Shown: piece after piece, positions 59,101-64,000 of the stretch
Layout of the letters: each line of letters opens with the position of its first letter
Numbering within the stretch: position 1 is the stretch's first letter
Assembly: GCA_028015205.1 (NCBI GenBank)
Contig: CM051520.1
Coordinates: 12,682,501-12,746,500 of the forward strand
From: Mytilisepta virgata
Taxonomy: Eukaryota; Mollusca; Bivalvia; Mytilida; Mytilidae
Direction of reading: 5' to 3'
Length of the DNA stretch: 64,000 nucleotides
The notes under the pieces: generated by a model
What the model was told of the DNA's origin: nothing
What the model saw: only the letters and a program-made list of their open reading frames with translations
Databases searched by the model: none
Program-made: the position numbers and the translations under genes

Positions 59101-62100
59101 GGATTGTGACCTTAGCCAGTTGTAGATCATTTGGATCAAACTTTACATTTCAGATGTGAAATTCCTGATGACAGAAATGACAGCTATTTGTCTGCCTTGC
59201 GTCAACAGGTACAACAGGATACACAGATGGCACTTTGTATTTTACCAACAAATAGAAAAGATCGCTATGATGCAATTAAAAAATTCTGCTGTGTTGATCA
59301 CCCAGGTAAAGTAGTGAATTAAGTTATTAAATTGCCTTAAAAAGTATTGATGCTTTGGTGCTATTCAGAAATCCAAGATGACTGCCAGCATCTAACATGA
59401 TAAAACTTAAATTCTGTGGAAAAATGTATTCAAAATTCTTGTTCTGAAGTACAGTTGAACAGATTTCAGGTGAAATTGGGTAGTCGTATCTTTTTATTCA
59501 CATTCACTATAATAAATATATTGTCTAAATGTATTCTTGAATTCAAAAAGTTGTCTTACCTGTTTAATGAAACATTTTTTATTCAGTTCCAAGTCAGGTT
59601 GTTGTAGGAAGAACCTTGTCAAAGAAACAGATGTTAATGTCAGTGGCTACAAAGATTGCAATTCAGCTTAACTGTAAACTTGGTGGAGAGGTCTGGCATC
59701 TGGAAATTCCTGTAAGTCTTTACAAGTACCTGCTTTCTTACTAAATGACTGTGGTGTAACTATTTGAAATTAACAGAAAGTTGTTTTTGTGTTGTAAACC
59801 TACGTATTTACATTATAGATACTGTGGAACTATTTATTTTTTGTGGGTATCAGTTTTCTTGGTTTATTAAACATTCTAATCTTAAAGGATACAGCATATC
59901 CTGTTTATAAAGCAGTATTAAATACACAATTAAATTTTATATTCATGGTTTCCGTGTACCCAGAAAAATACCAATAAAAACTAGTATTCAAAATAAATTG
60001 TATCCACAGTATGTATGTTTTACTTGATCAAAGTTTTTTGCTTCTAAGGAATTCTTTCCGAAGCAGACTGTTATTCAGAAAAAAGACTACCAGCTTTGTG
60101 TTTTGGGGACTTTGTACATATATACATCATAGTACTGGATACAGTATTGTGTTAAGATACATCTAGATAATAAATTAATAATAAATAAAATCACAAATCA
60201 TTGTCAATTCAAACTTATTTCTGAAAAAGAAAACTTTTAAGTGAAACATACTGAAAATAGGAATGAAACTACATTAGAGAACATTACAGAAAAGAATTCT
60301 GGACAGTACAAAATATGTCTCAGTAGTTCTCTTGTGGATTCATATAGTACAATGTATGTATGTATTTATTGTAGAATGTGTAATTAAATGGTGCTTGGTG
60401 TGATTCAATATTCAGATCATTTAAATTGAGGATGCCTATTTTAAAGTGGCTGCAAACAAGGAAGATGATATGTTAAAAATATGGTTATGAAATCAGTAGC
60501 CACTTCAATAGGAATTTTCAAAATGCTCAATTCATTTCTTCTATTCATATTCATTTATCATGCAAATTAGCTGAAGAATCTGATGGTTGTTGGAATTGAC
60601 AGTTACCATGATTCAGCCAAAAAGGGCCGATCAGTCGGTGGTGTAGTAGCCAGTACGAATCCTGCCCTTACTCGCTATTATTCTCGCTGTACTTTCCAGC
60701 ATTCAATGCAAGAATTATCTGATGGTCTAAAAGTCTGTATGAAAGGTTTGCATTTAAAGTAGTAGGCAGATACTCTGAAAAAAATTCCAATCTGCATATT
60801 TCTTAATAGAGACTCACAAAAAGTACAACATCATGAAGATTGTGAAAAATATGTACAAATTTTTAGCTCTCCTGGCCCAAAAGGCCATGTGAGCTTATGC
60901 CATCACTAGGCGTCCGTCGTCGTCATTGTCGTCATGAACTATTTCAAAAATCTTCTCTGAAACTACTGGGCAAAATACCTTCAAACTTTAACTGAATGTT
61001 CCTTACGGTATCTAGTTTATAAATTATATCTGAAGTTTTGATCTGTCAACAGACATGGCCACTGTTGCTAAAATTAGAACAAAGGGGTCAAATGCAGTTT
61101 TTGGCTTATATCTCAAAAACCAAAGCATTTAGAGCAAAACTGACATGGGATAAAAATGTTCAACAGGTCGAAGATCTACCAGCCTTGAAATTTTCAGATG
61201 AATCGGACAACCCTTTGTTGGGTTATTGCCCCTGAATTGTTAATTTTAAGGAAATTTTGCAGTTTTAGGTTGTTATCGAATATAATAATAAAGACAAACT
61301 GTAAACAATAAAAATGTTCAGCAAAGTAAGATCTACAAATAAGTCAACATGACCAAAATCATCAATTGACCCCTTGTAGGAGTTTTTGCCCTTGAAAGAT
61401 TATTTACATGTAAACAGAAAATAATGGTCTGAAATTATCACATATGTTAAGGGTGTTACTTGAAATAAATTAAATGGTAGCAGTACAAGTAAAATGGAGC
61501 GTCAAGGGTCAAGGTCATTGAAAAATTCCATAGCAACTAATGAAAAAGTCCCCCATATATATTTGGATTAAGGACCTTATAATTTACCTGTACAAGTCAA
61601 AAAGAAAGGTCAAGGGTCAAGGTCATTGAAAAAGTCCCCGTATGTATTTGGGCTCAGGATTCTATATTTTAGCTGTTCAGGTCAATATTAAGGAGAAAAT
61701 TGTGACTGTATACATTAAATAGCAAAAATAATCATTGATGCAAGATCTACTTGTACACAAAAGATAACAGGTGAGCGATTCAGGCTCTTGGGAGACTCTT
61801 GTTATCCGTAGCACATTTGTATCAAAGATTTGAGCTATTTTTGTTTGCAATATTTGTTTAAAATTTCATATTTTGCTAGAAAAGGCAGATATTTTACATT
61901 TATTTAATAAATCTAATATTCTTTTAACCTAAAACCTTATTTTAAAACATGAAAATGTCTTAATCCAAAATTATCTGTAAATATATTTTTTCGTAAAATA
62001 TTTGAAATTTAAATTGATAATGAATTTTAGTGTATTTTAATGTTCAGCTGGTAGGAAAATTAAATCCTTGTAACTTATTGTGAGGCCCTAAAACATGTTA

Positions 62101-64000
62101 GCATTAATTGTCCATGGTTCAAAAGAGATGAGTAGCTTTACAGGTAATGATAGTACATGAACATTAAAGGAGGACAGCTAGTAGTGTCCAGGCTTCTTGG
62201 ATTTTTGGGGTTTTTTTTTTGTTTTGCCAAACATTTTTTGTATAAAGAAAAGAGGTCAGCAAGTAGAATAAACATAGGTCTTCTAATGGTTTGGTTAAGG
62301 TAAGTCTGCTAAGTAATATGGAAGAGTTTGTGTGCTGGACATCTAAAGGTAATAACCCTCTGCTCTTGGCTGTGTGAACAAGGTTTAAAGAAATTTGGAT
62401 AGTATTCATTAAAGGTAATAACATTGTCTTGAAAAATATTTGCTTTTGAAAAATTAAGTTGGGCAGCCAGGGGAAGATACTGCTGTTGGTTCATATTCAT
62501 GTTTTTTTGTGTGACATGTCCTGTTTCAGTGATGTTTGCCATCAGTGATTGTCTTTGTTCAGAAAAAAAACCTATATAAACCAAATGTATATCAGACAAT
62601 ACAAGAATGTTCATAAAGGTTTTCACTGACTGTATTTGGTTTTATCATGCTTGACAACTAATACATATTTGCTTTATAGTTGTATATTGTTGCAGTGTTT
62701 GTCAGCATGATATGTGTTTTTGTTTGCTTTAGATGTTGCCAGGGTAGAAAATGCTTATACTAATATTCTTTTTTACAGTTCATTTCTAACATACTTAACT
62801 TCACTGACCAAATTTTTCAACGAGTGAAGAAGATACTGTTGACAGGGATATTTTTGTGGCCAGTTATTATCGCTCCTTTGGTCATCATGAACCTGTAAAG
62901 GGTAAAGCCTGTCTCAGTTGTACATATAGTAGCAGTTGACAGACTACTGAACAAGACAGCTGATTTCGAAATTAAAATCTACTCTTTTTAAGTATCCAGA
63001 ATAGCTTGCCTTAATTGTATTTCAGCTGCATAATTTGGATATTTTTGTCCCCTGCCGCAACAAGGAGCAGGGCTTTGTAAGCACTCTACATTTCAAAACA
63101 GATTTTAATCAGATTTGTAACAGATTTATATCATTTCAAAAAACAGCACTGACAGATTAATTTTCTTAGAGTTTTTGCCTGTGAACAGTTGAAATAGGGT
63201 AAAATTGTGTTTGTAAGCACTCTCATGTCTACATTTCTCAAATTTATTTAAATTTATGCCAAAGGTTTAGATTAAAATTCTTTCAGATAAGTTTTGAAAA
63301 ACCACTCTAAAGAATTACAGACCTGTTTACCACTACGATTTTGGCGTAGTTTCTACGATTTTTTGTACTCAAATTACGCTCTACGCCCAAATAGGTCATT
63401 TCTACGCTTTCAAAGATGTTACAGTAAAAAAAATCGGCAGTATGTAATTTTGTGTCTAAAGGAAGTTGTCCGAACGCAAAACGGAGTCTTTGTCTTTTAC
63501 GCGTTCGATAATGAATATATAAGTATGTATTAGAAACGTTCTGGTGATCGTTGACTGTCAAGTTTGACACATGGCGCGATGCCGAAACGAAAGAATAATG
63601 TTGAAGGTAACACTGACAAGCTGTATTATTTAATTTTTAACCGGATTTTCATAGGAAACTATCGGTTCTTAATTTGGTGATGTACGGCGGGCGGCTGCCA
63701 AACAGTGTCCGTGCAATAACTTATGAACTGTTCAACCAAAGTTTTTCAAATTTTAATATGTTGTTACTGATGACAAATTGGAGGTCAAGTTCGATATTGA
63801 CGATTTTCACTTTCACCGTTCAAGAGTTAAGAGGTATGGTTCTTGAAAGATTGAAAAATGGCTTTCCCAGTGGTGTCCGTGTGATAACTTATGAACTGTT
63901 CAACCAAAGCTTTTCAAATTTTAATATGTTGTTACTGATGACAAAATGGAGGTCAAGTTCGATATTGACGACTTTCACTTTCACCGTTCAGGAGTTATGG
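35024..64000 (+). CDS. piwil1: PIWI-clade Argonaute, PIWIL1-like; 12 coding exons visible, 3' end outside window
   Basis: PIWI proteins bind piRNAs and silence transposons, mainly in the germ line and stem cells. Coding parts: 35029-35130, 37730-37973, 43089-43303, 44282-44406, 45530-45610, 47686-47883, 50944-51297, 52857-52974, 56896-57083, 59154-59305, 59587-59711 and 60571-60745. They join in one frame of 692 residues plus one base; all introns are GT-AG. The N-terminus [15 protein letters not shown] is an RG-rich Tudor-binding type resembling PIWIL1. Exons 3-5 are the N/linker region, 6-7 PAZ, 8-9 the linker, 10-11 MID with Y580, K584, Q596 and K615/K623, and 12 opens the PIWI domain with VGIDSYHD (D644, first catalytic Asp). 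The remaining roughly 170-200 residues, with the second Asp and final His, must lie beyond 64000. Repeats crowd the introns. Confidence 0.92.
35420..35890 (+). repeat. Partial AGCTCACC-family core modules in PIWI intron 1
   Basis: Contains repeated phrases aagtttcctcatttcatccc, ctgacaggaagcatctat and tgatt(g)gttgat with two modules about 180 bases apart. The outer ends of the family are missing. The adjoining 35820-35890 carries cgccaaaacatttttgtcgcc, resembling a hAT-type subterminal. Confidence 0.6.
36441..37612 (+). repeat. AGCTCACC-family element in PIWI intron 1
   Basis: Starts tttttagctcacctggccatg, catcacttggcatccgtcgt. Several core modules (ctctgaaacnnctgggcc), one aaggtgctcaccaagtgttg module, and two 3' ends: ccaggtgagtgtgcccttct ... 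actctagtt at 37380-37411 and ccaggtgagtgatacaggctc ... gtctcttgtt at 37573-37612, so two copies may be joined. Confidence 0.75.
37730..37973 (+). CDS. piwil1: PIWI gene exon 2
   Basis: Residues 35-115, Ala/Pro/Gly/Arg-rich disordered region with further RG-type sites ([17 protein letters not shown]), then [20 protein letters not shown] leading to the N domain. Acceptor ttatag, donor AGAG/gtaaat (phase 1). Confidence 0.85.
38535..39375 (+). repeat. Core-repeat element bounded by TGTCGCCTGCG / CGCAGGCGACA
   Basis: Inverted ends gtgtcgcctgcg (about 38572) and cgcaggcgacac (about 39338) enclose cgtcttgcgtcttgcgtcgtc and five tandem cores beginning cttctatcctcaactactc (last unit variant) at about 38622, 38729, 38868, 39031 and 39199, growing from 107 to 168 bp by length change in A- and G-runs. 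In PIWI intron 2. Confidence 0.75.
39635..40833 (+). repeat. AGCTCACC-family element interrupted by a MITE
   Basis: Starts tagttcacctggctttttgtc, catcacttggcggccgtctg with (tctg)n, two core modules (ctcctctgaaacccct), then the MITE 40073-40750, then a short end gatgagctatataggctcaattctctg. PIWI intron 2. Confidence 0.65.
40073..40750. mobile_element. CAGGGATGATTC MITE, copy 2
   Basis: 678 bp, ends CAGGGATGATTC and GAATCATCCCTG, flanked by a perfect 6-bp duplication atctat (40067-40072, 40751-40756). Close match to 17268-17937, including the internal block caacaatcatagcactatta. It interrupts an AGCTCACC-family element, so it is younger than that element. Confidence 0.88.
41215..41470 (+). mobile_element. 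tRNA-derived SINE, copy 1, with 10-bp target repeat
   Basis: Flanked by identical aatttgttgg (41205-41214, 41471-41480). The 5' part is tRNA-like: an A-box-like region near ggtggtctaggtagtttgtc and a B-box gagttcgaatctcacc. The central domain contains ttcctaccgaaggtcggtgg, ctctggcttcctccacc and aaaaactggcc; the 3' tail is (actaaacaa)n. The layout resembles mollusc SINEs with a conserved central domain. PIWI intron 2. Confidence 0.88.
41700..42577 (+). repeat. AGCTCACC-family element lacking its 5' end
   Basis: Starts inside the core (ttttctctgtaaccactggg), with three modules containing aaacatggccgcc(g/a)tgggca, and ends ccaggtgagcaatataggctc ... gagcctctagttg. PIWI intron 2. Confidence 0.75.
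43089..43303 (+). CDS. piwil1: PIWI gene exon 3
   Basis: Encodes [30 protein letters not shown] and [12 protein letters not shown], hallmark N-terminal domain sequence of PIWI-clade proteins. Donor AAT/gtaagt, phase 0. Confidence 0.92.
43399..44150 (+). mobile_element. TGTTTACCACTAC-ended DNA transposon remnant
   Basis: Starts CAGACCTGTTTACCACTAC directly after a tttttagctcac stub of another repeat, followed by gtttctacgatttt-like blocks and the reading frame listed next. The same left end is at 63321 and a relative at 32269. No right end was identified. PIWI intron 3. Confidence 0.65.
43621..44019 (+). pseudogene. Transposase N-terminal fragment with BED-like zinc finger
   Basis: 132-codon frame. 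After an alternative start, [19 protein letters not shown] is followed by [16 protein letters not shown] and [16 protein letters not shown], a C-x2-C ... H-x5-H arrangement like the BED-type fingers of hAT-related transposases. A matching start MPKRKNN follows the same kind of terminus at 63579, showing that the frame belongs to the element. It ends at TAA without a catalytic core. Codons after about residue 100 look frame-shifted. Not a host gene: it lies wholly inside PIWI intron 3. Confidence 0.6.
44282..44406 (+). CDS. piwil1: PIWI gene exon 4
   Basis: Encodes [20 protein letters not shown] and [17 protein letters not shown]. The donor must be the gtaggt at 44407, because reading three bases further gives a TAG stop. 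Phase 2. Confidence 0.88.
44515..45050. repeat. Repeat with internal hairpin in PIWI intron 4
   Basis: 44590-44641 folds as a hairpin: atccagcac pairs with gtgctggat and an inner ttgataag pairs with cttatcaa. Two related blocks follow (attgccttcacagatttt at 44673 and 44841; ggaaggt(c/g)cc at 44727 and 44897), then gccggcagggccc and a tattctagtt end. Confidence 0.6.
45530..45610 (+). CDS. piwil1: PIWI gene exon 5
   Basis: 27-codon exon with [20 protein letters not shown], a diagnostic PIWI-family phrase just before the PAZ region. Acceptor ttttcag, donor CACAA/gtaagt (phase 2). Confidence 0.88.
45943..47084 (+). repeat. AGCTCACC-family element in PIWI intron 5
   Basis: Starts tttttagctcacctggcc and passes straight into core modules (aacaaaacttgacaggaagc), so the 5' hairpin and cgtccgtc spacer are deleted. 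Ends ccaggtgagcgatacaggctc ... tgagcctctagtta. Confidence 0.75.
47301..47547. mobile_element. MITE with 8-bp target duplication in PIWI intron 5
   Basis: Inverted ends catcctcccaagtcagggtt (left) and, reverse-complemented, catccttccaaatcagggtt (right), continuing tttgtatccac. Flanked by identical aatcctgt (47293-47300, 47548-47555). The 8-bp duplication suggests hAT-type mobilisation. Non-coding. Confidence 0.88.
47686..47883 (+). CDS. piwil1: PIWI gene exon 6
   Basis: Encodes [35 protein letters not shown] and [13 protein letters not shown], the segment entering the PAZ domain. The family usually has Trp after LEV; Met here is a small departure. Phase 2 donor, ACAAG/gtaaga. Confidence 0.9.
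47945..48140 (+). repeat. 5' part of an AGCTCACC-family element
   Basis: Starts tttttagttcacctggccca, hairpin partner ggcccatgtgagct, then catcacttggtgtcag. Cut off at about 48140 near the TIR element that begins at 48155. Confidence 0.7.
48155..50667. mobile_element. 2.5-kb element with long terminal inverted repeats in PIWI intron 6
   Basis: Left arm aaaggtaagctatggtgtgt ... caacaggattctagtt ... agaatgc (48155-48215) matches the right arm inverted (50605-50667) with few differences; weaker pairing extends to about 100 bases (ttttgatttttg / caaaaccttaaa). No transposase is seen inside. The middle holds the 48677-49600 core-repeat block. Target duplication unclear (possibly tttca). Confidence 0.7.
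48677..49600 (+). repeat. Tandem-core repeat (ATACCTAGACCCACC family), copy 1
   Basis: Begins ataactttgcacatgtaata and ends tgtgtccactctc. Five cores of about 180-190 bp carry aatacctagacccacc and gatagttcttagtgggtac. A second, longer copy is at 54754-56055, and the gtgtccact end is shared with the reverse-oriented element at 22236. Confidence 0.8.
50944..51297 (+). CDS. piwil1: PIWI gene exon 7, PAZ domain
   Basis: 118 codons with [62 protein letters not shown] and [13 protein letters not shown], the body of PAZ, which holds the 2'-O-methylated piRNA 3' end. Acceptor ctttcag, donor AACAG/gtaaag (phase 2). Confidence 0.93.
51298..52410. repeat. PIWI intron 7, loosely repeated AT-rich DNA
   Basis: Phrases aaatttaccaaa(a/g)ttgg, aatagtctt(t/g)gagtctttc and gatatatggttgctaag recur four to five times at 160-190-bp spacing between about 51480 and 52070, a decayed tandem array. 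No gene. Confidence 0.5.
52411..52645. mobile_element. MITE with TTAGGGACGAGATC ends, PIWI intron 7
   Basis: Inverted ends of about 48 bases: agggacgagatcaaaagttc ... ggataaaaaacttaattca and its complement ttttttatccgacattgaac ... gatctcgtcccta. Two G-rich stretches face the ends. The right-hand half recurs at 58276-58380. Confidence 0.8.
52857..52974 (+). CDS. piwil1: PIWI gene exon 8
   Basis: Encodes [20 protein letters not shown] and VNARVAP-like [14 protein letters not shown] (linker 2). The first usable donor is CCATG/gtaact (52975). A second in-frame donor, AATTTG/gtaaca at 52987, would add VTNL. Confidence 0.88.
53125..54120 (+). repeat. AGCTCACC-family element in PIWI intron 8 (long variant)
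   Basis: Starts actcgcctgtcctaaaagga, partner ggacatgagct, catcacttctcttcgg. Contains two gggtcaaggtcattgaaaa cores and ends caggtgagcaattcatgctc ... gagcctctagtta. Its closest relative is 60866-61803. Confidence 0.75.
54121..54535 (+). repeat. AGCTCACC-family element in PIWI intron 8 (short)
   Basis: Starts directly after the previous copy: atctcaccgggctcaaaggg, ccatgtgagct, catcacttggcatctgtcgt. Core modules with atccaagatggccgtcag and accctatgggaaat. Ends near catgtgagcgatacaggct at 54508. Confidence 0.7.
54754..56055 (+). repeat. Tandem-core repeat (ATACCTAGACCCACC family), copy 2
   Basis: Homologous to 48677-49600 from ataactttgcacatatgata to tagtgtgtccactttt, with seven cores instead of five. 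PIWI intron 8. Confidence 0.8.
56215..56795 (+). repeat. AGCTCACC-family element lacking its 5' end, PIWI intron 8
   Basis: Core modules (aaaccacttgaccaattt, agcaatggtcctta) and 3' end gcaggtgagagatacaggctc ... gagcctctagttc. Ends about 100 bp before exon 9. Confidence 0.7.
56896..57083 (+). CDS. piwil1: PIWI gene exon 9
   Basis: Encodes [34 protein letters not shown] and [13 protein letters not shown], the linker/MID entry. Acceptor tttcacag, donor GTACC/gtaagt (phase 2). Confidence 0.92.
57370..57985 (+). repeat. Inverted partner of 34480-34860, filled by a SINE
   Basis: Matches 34480-34860 on the opposite strand, from gtttctggttacggccccca to gtatatcatcaccatgtg, with the SINE 57558-57824 inserted between ctccagcc and aatgaaaatg. 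PIWI intron 9. Confidence 0.8.
57558..57824 (+). mobile_element. tRNA-derived SINE, copy 2
   Basis: Same family as 41215-41470. A-box-like ttggccaagtggtcgagtta, B-box gagttcgaatctgacc, central ttcctaccgaaggtcggtgg and ggcttcctccacc, tail (aaac)n. Comparison with the empty copy at 34480-34860 places the insertion in an A-rich site with a decayed duplication (aacaaaagaaaa versus aacaatgaaaa). Confidence 0.88.
57995..58806 (+). repeat. Core-repeat element, TACGCCC...GGGACGTA hairpin family, copy 2
   Basis: Hairpin tacgcccgtcaaaa/ttgacgggacgta, tattatggtatac, gtccgtctgtccgtcg. Its middle is interrupted by a fragment (58276-58380) of the TTAGGGACGAGATC MITE. Shares the 3' end catgcgctcgtggcacagct with 8471-9260. 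PIWI intron 9. Confidence 0.8.
58276..58380. mobile_element. Fragment of TTAGGGACGAGATC MITE
   Basis: aatgtcggataacaaaactt, G/C-rich ttacccccacccccaaac, then ttttttatccgacattgaac and gatctcgtccctaaa; matches the right-hand part of 52411-52645. Confidence 0.75.
59154..59305 (+). CDS. piwil1: PIWI gene exon 10, MID domain
   Basis: Encodes [34 protein letters not shown] and CCVDHP. This is the MID core that binds the piRNA 5' phosphate (Y580, K584). Acceptor atttcag, donor CCAG/gtaaag (phase 1). Confidence 0.93.
59587..59711 (+). CDS. piwil1: PIWI gene exon 11, MID domain
   Basis: Encodes [20 protein letters not shown] and [20 protein letters not shown]. Supplies the Gln (596) and Lys of the 5'-phosphate pocket. 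Only 281 bp of intron precedes it, the shortest in the gene. Donor CCT/gtaagt, phase 0. Confidence 0.93.
59712..60570. other. PIWI intron 11, no feature seen
   Basis: AT-rich intron without recognisable repeats or reading frames. Confidence 0.5.
60571..60745 (+). CDS. piwil1: PIWI gene exon 12, start of PIWI domain
   Basis: Encodes [39 protein letters not shown] and [13 protein letters not shown]644 in GIDSYHD is the first catalytic residue of the slicer triad. The donor AAAG/gtttgc (60746) is weak but keeps the family phase. An alternative, gtagta at 60764, would add six residues. An in-frame TAG follows if neither is used. Confidence 0.9.
60866..61803 (+). repeat. AGCTCACC-family element in PIWI intron 12 (long variant)
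   Basis: Starts tttttagctctcctggccca, hairpin partner aaaggccatgtgagct, catcactaggcgtccgtcgt. Two gggtcaaggtcattgaaaa cores as in 53125-54120; ends caggtgagcgattcaggctc ... gagactcttgtt. Confidence 0.8.
61804..63040. other. PIWI intron 12, no coding exon recognised
   Basis: Scanned for the next PIWI exon (expected to encode the stretch with the second catalytic Asp) and none was found. A 105-codon minus-strand frame at 62309-62626 and an overlapping one at 62164-62424 have no recognisable domain. An acceptor-like tttttttacag at 62780 is followed by sequence that does not resemble PIWI in any frame. Confidence 0.5.
63045..63260 (+). repeat. Partial GTCCCCCGCCGC-family element
   Basis: tttttgtcccctgccgcaac, hairpin partner gagcaggg, then tttgtaagcactctac twice (63076 and 63211), matching the start and core of 14427-15110. 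Confidence 0.6.
63321..63620 (+). mobile_element. TGTTTACCACTAC-ended transposon, left end
   Basis: Starts cagacctgtttaccactacg, then repeated ctacg phrases (gtagtttctacg, gctctacgcc, tttctacgctttc) and an ATG at 63579 opening MPKRKNN, matching the start of the frame at 43621. A possible donor gaag/gtaaca follows. Continues toward or is cut by the repeat at 63637. Confidence 0.65.
63637..64000 (+). repeat. Core-repeat element, TTAACCGG hairpin family (cut by window end)
   Basis: Hairpin-like ttaaccggattttc ... aactatcggttcttaa, then ttggtgatgtacggcgggcg and two 168-bp cores starting gtgtccgtg at 63705 and 63873. The second runs off the window. Confidence 0.7.

Noticed and set aside
58926..59153. 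Upstream open extension of PIWI exon 10
   Set aside because: The frame upstream of the tttcag acceptor at 59153 does not match PIWI proteins and differs in frame from the exon; intronic.
62164..62626. Minus-strand frames of 86 and 105 codons in PIWI intron 12
   Set aside because: Overlap in different frames, no domain, no splice-compatible partners; probably chance or an old unrecognised repeat.
62780..62900. Possible PIWI exon after an acceptor-like tttttttacag
   Set aside because: No frame resembles the PIWI-domain sequence expected after exon 12, and no suitable donor with correct phase was found.

Overview
This is eukaryotic, AT-rich, repeat-dense DNA, most likely from a bivalve mollusc and probably a mussel (Mytilus-like). 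The grounds are several interspersed repeat families of the bivalve pearl type (T-run, hairpin, cgtccgtc-rich spacer, ~160-bp core repeats), a tRNA-derived SINE with a mollusc-like central domain, and two intron-rich animal genes. No bacterial features, tRNA, rRNA or CRISPR arrays were seen.

Layout. 1-22 kb is gene-poor and built from nested mobile elements: a 6.1-kb hAT-like element (1927-8019) with a perfect 8-bp target duplication, a 9.7-copy 182-bp array, an 11.6-copy 166-bp array, a Tigger/pogo-like element carrying a nested MITE, and a 36-bp palindromic minisatellite. 22.9-31.1 kb (minus strand) is a complete 10-exon gene. Its spliced reading frame runs unbroken for 1115 codons: a FAR1/ZSWIM3-like zinc-binding N-terminus, a MULE transposase domain with apparent catalytic residues, a SWIM zinc finger, a basic RPKG AT-hook-like motif and a C-terminal PHD finger. 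It looks like a host gene derived from a Mutator-like transposase. 31.1-35.0 kb is the head-to-head intergenic region, holding a broken LINE reverse transcriptase, two DNA-transposon insertions and a core-repeat element. 35.0-60.7 kb and beyond (plus strand) is a PIWI-clade Argonaute gene (PIWIL1-like). Twelve coding exons are visible, encoding about 692 residues: arginine-glycine N-terminus, PAZ, MID and the start of the PIWI domain with the first catalytic Asp. The remaining exons lie past the window edge. Its introns are packed with repeats.

How the parts relate. A piRNA-pathway effector gene, whose products silence transposons, lies head to head with a gene built from a transposase, and both sit among mobile elements. 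Roughly ten copies of one core-repeat family in and just upstream of the PIWI gene all point in the direction of transcription. At least six sequence-distinct repeat families share one architecture and a related post-hairpin module, suggesting one superfamily of non-autonomous elements, possibly Helentron-related (HINE).
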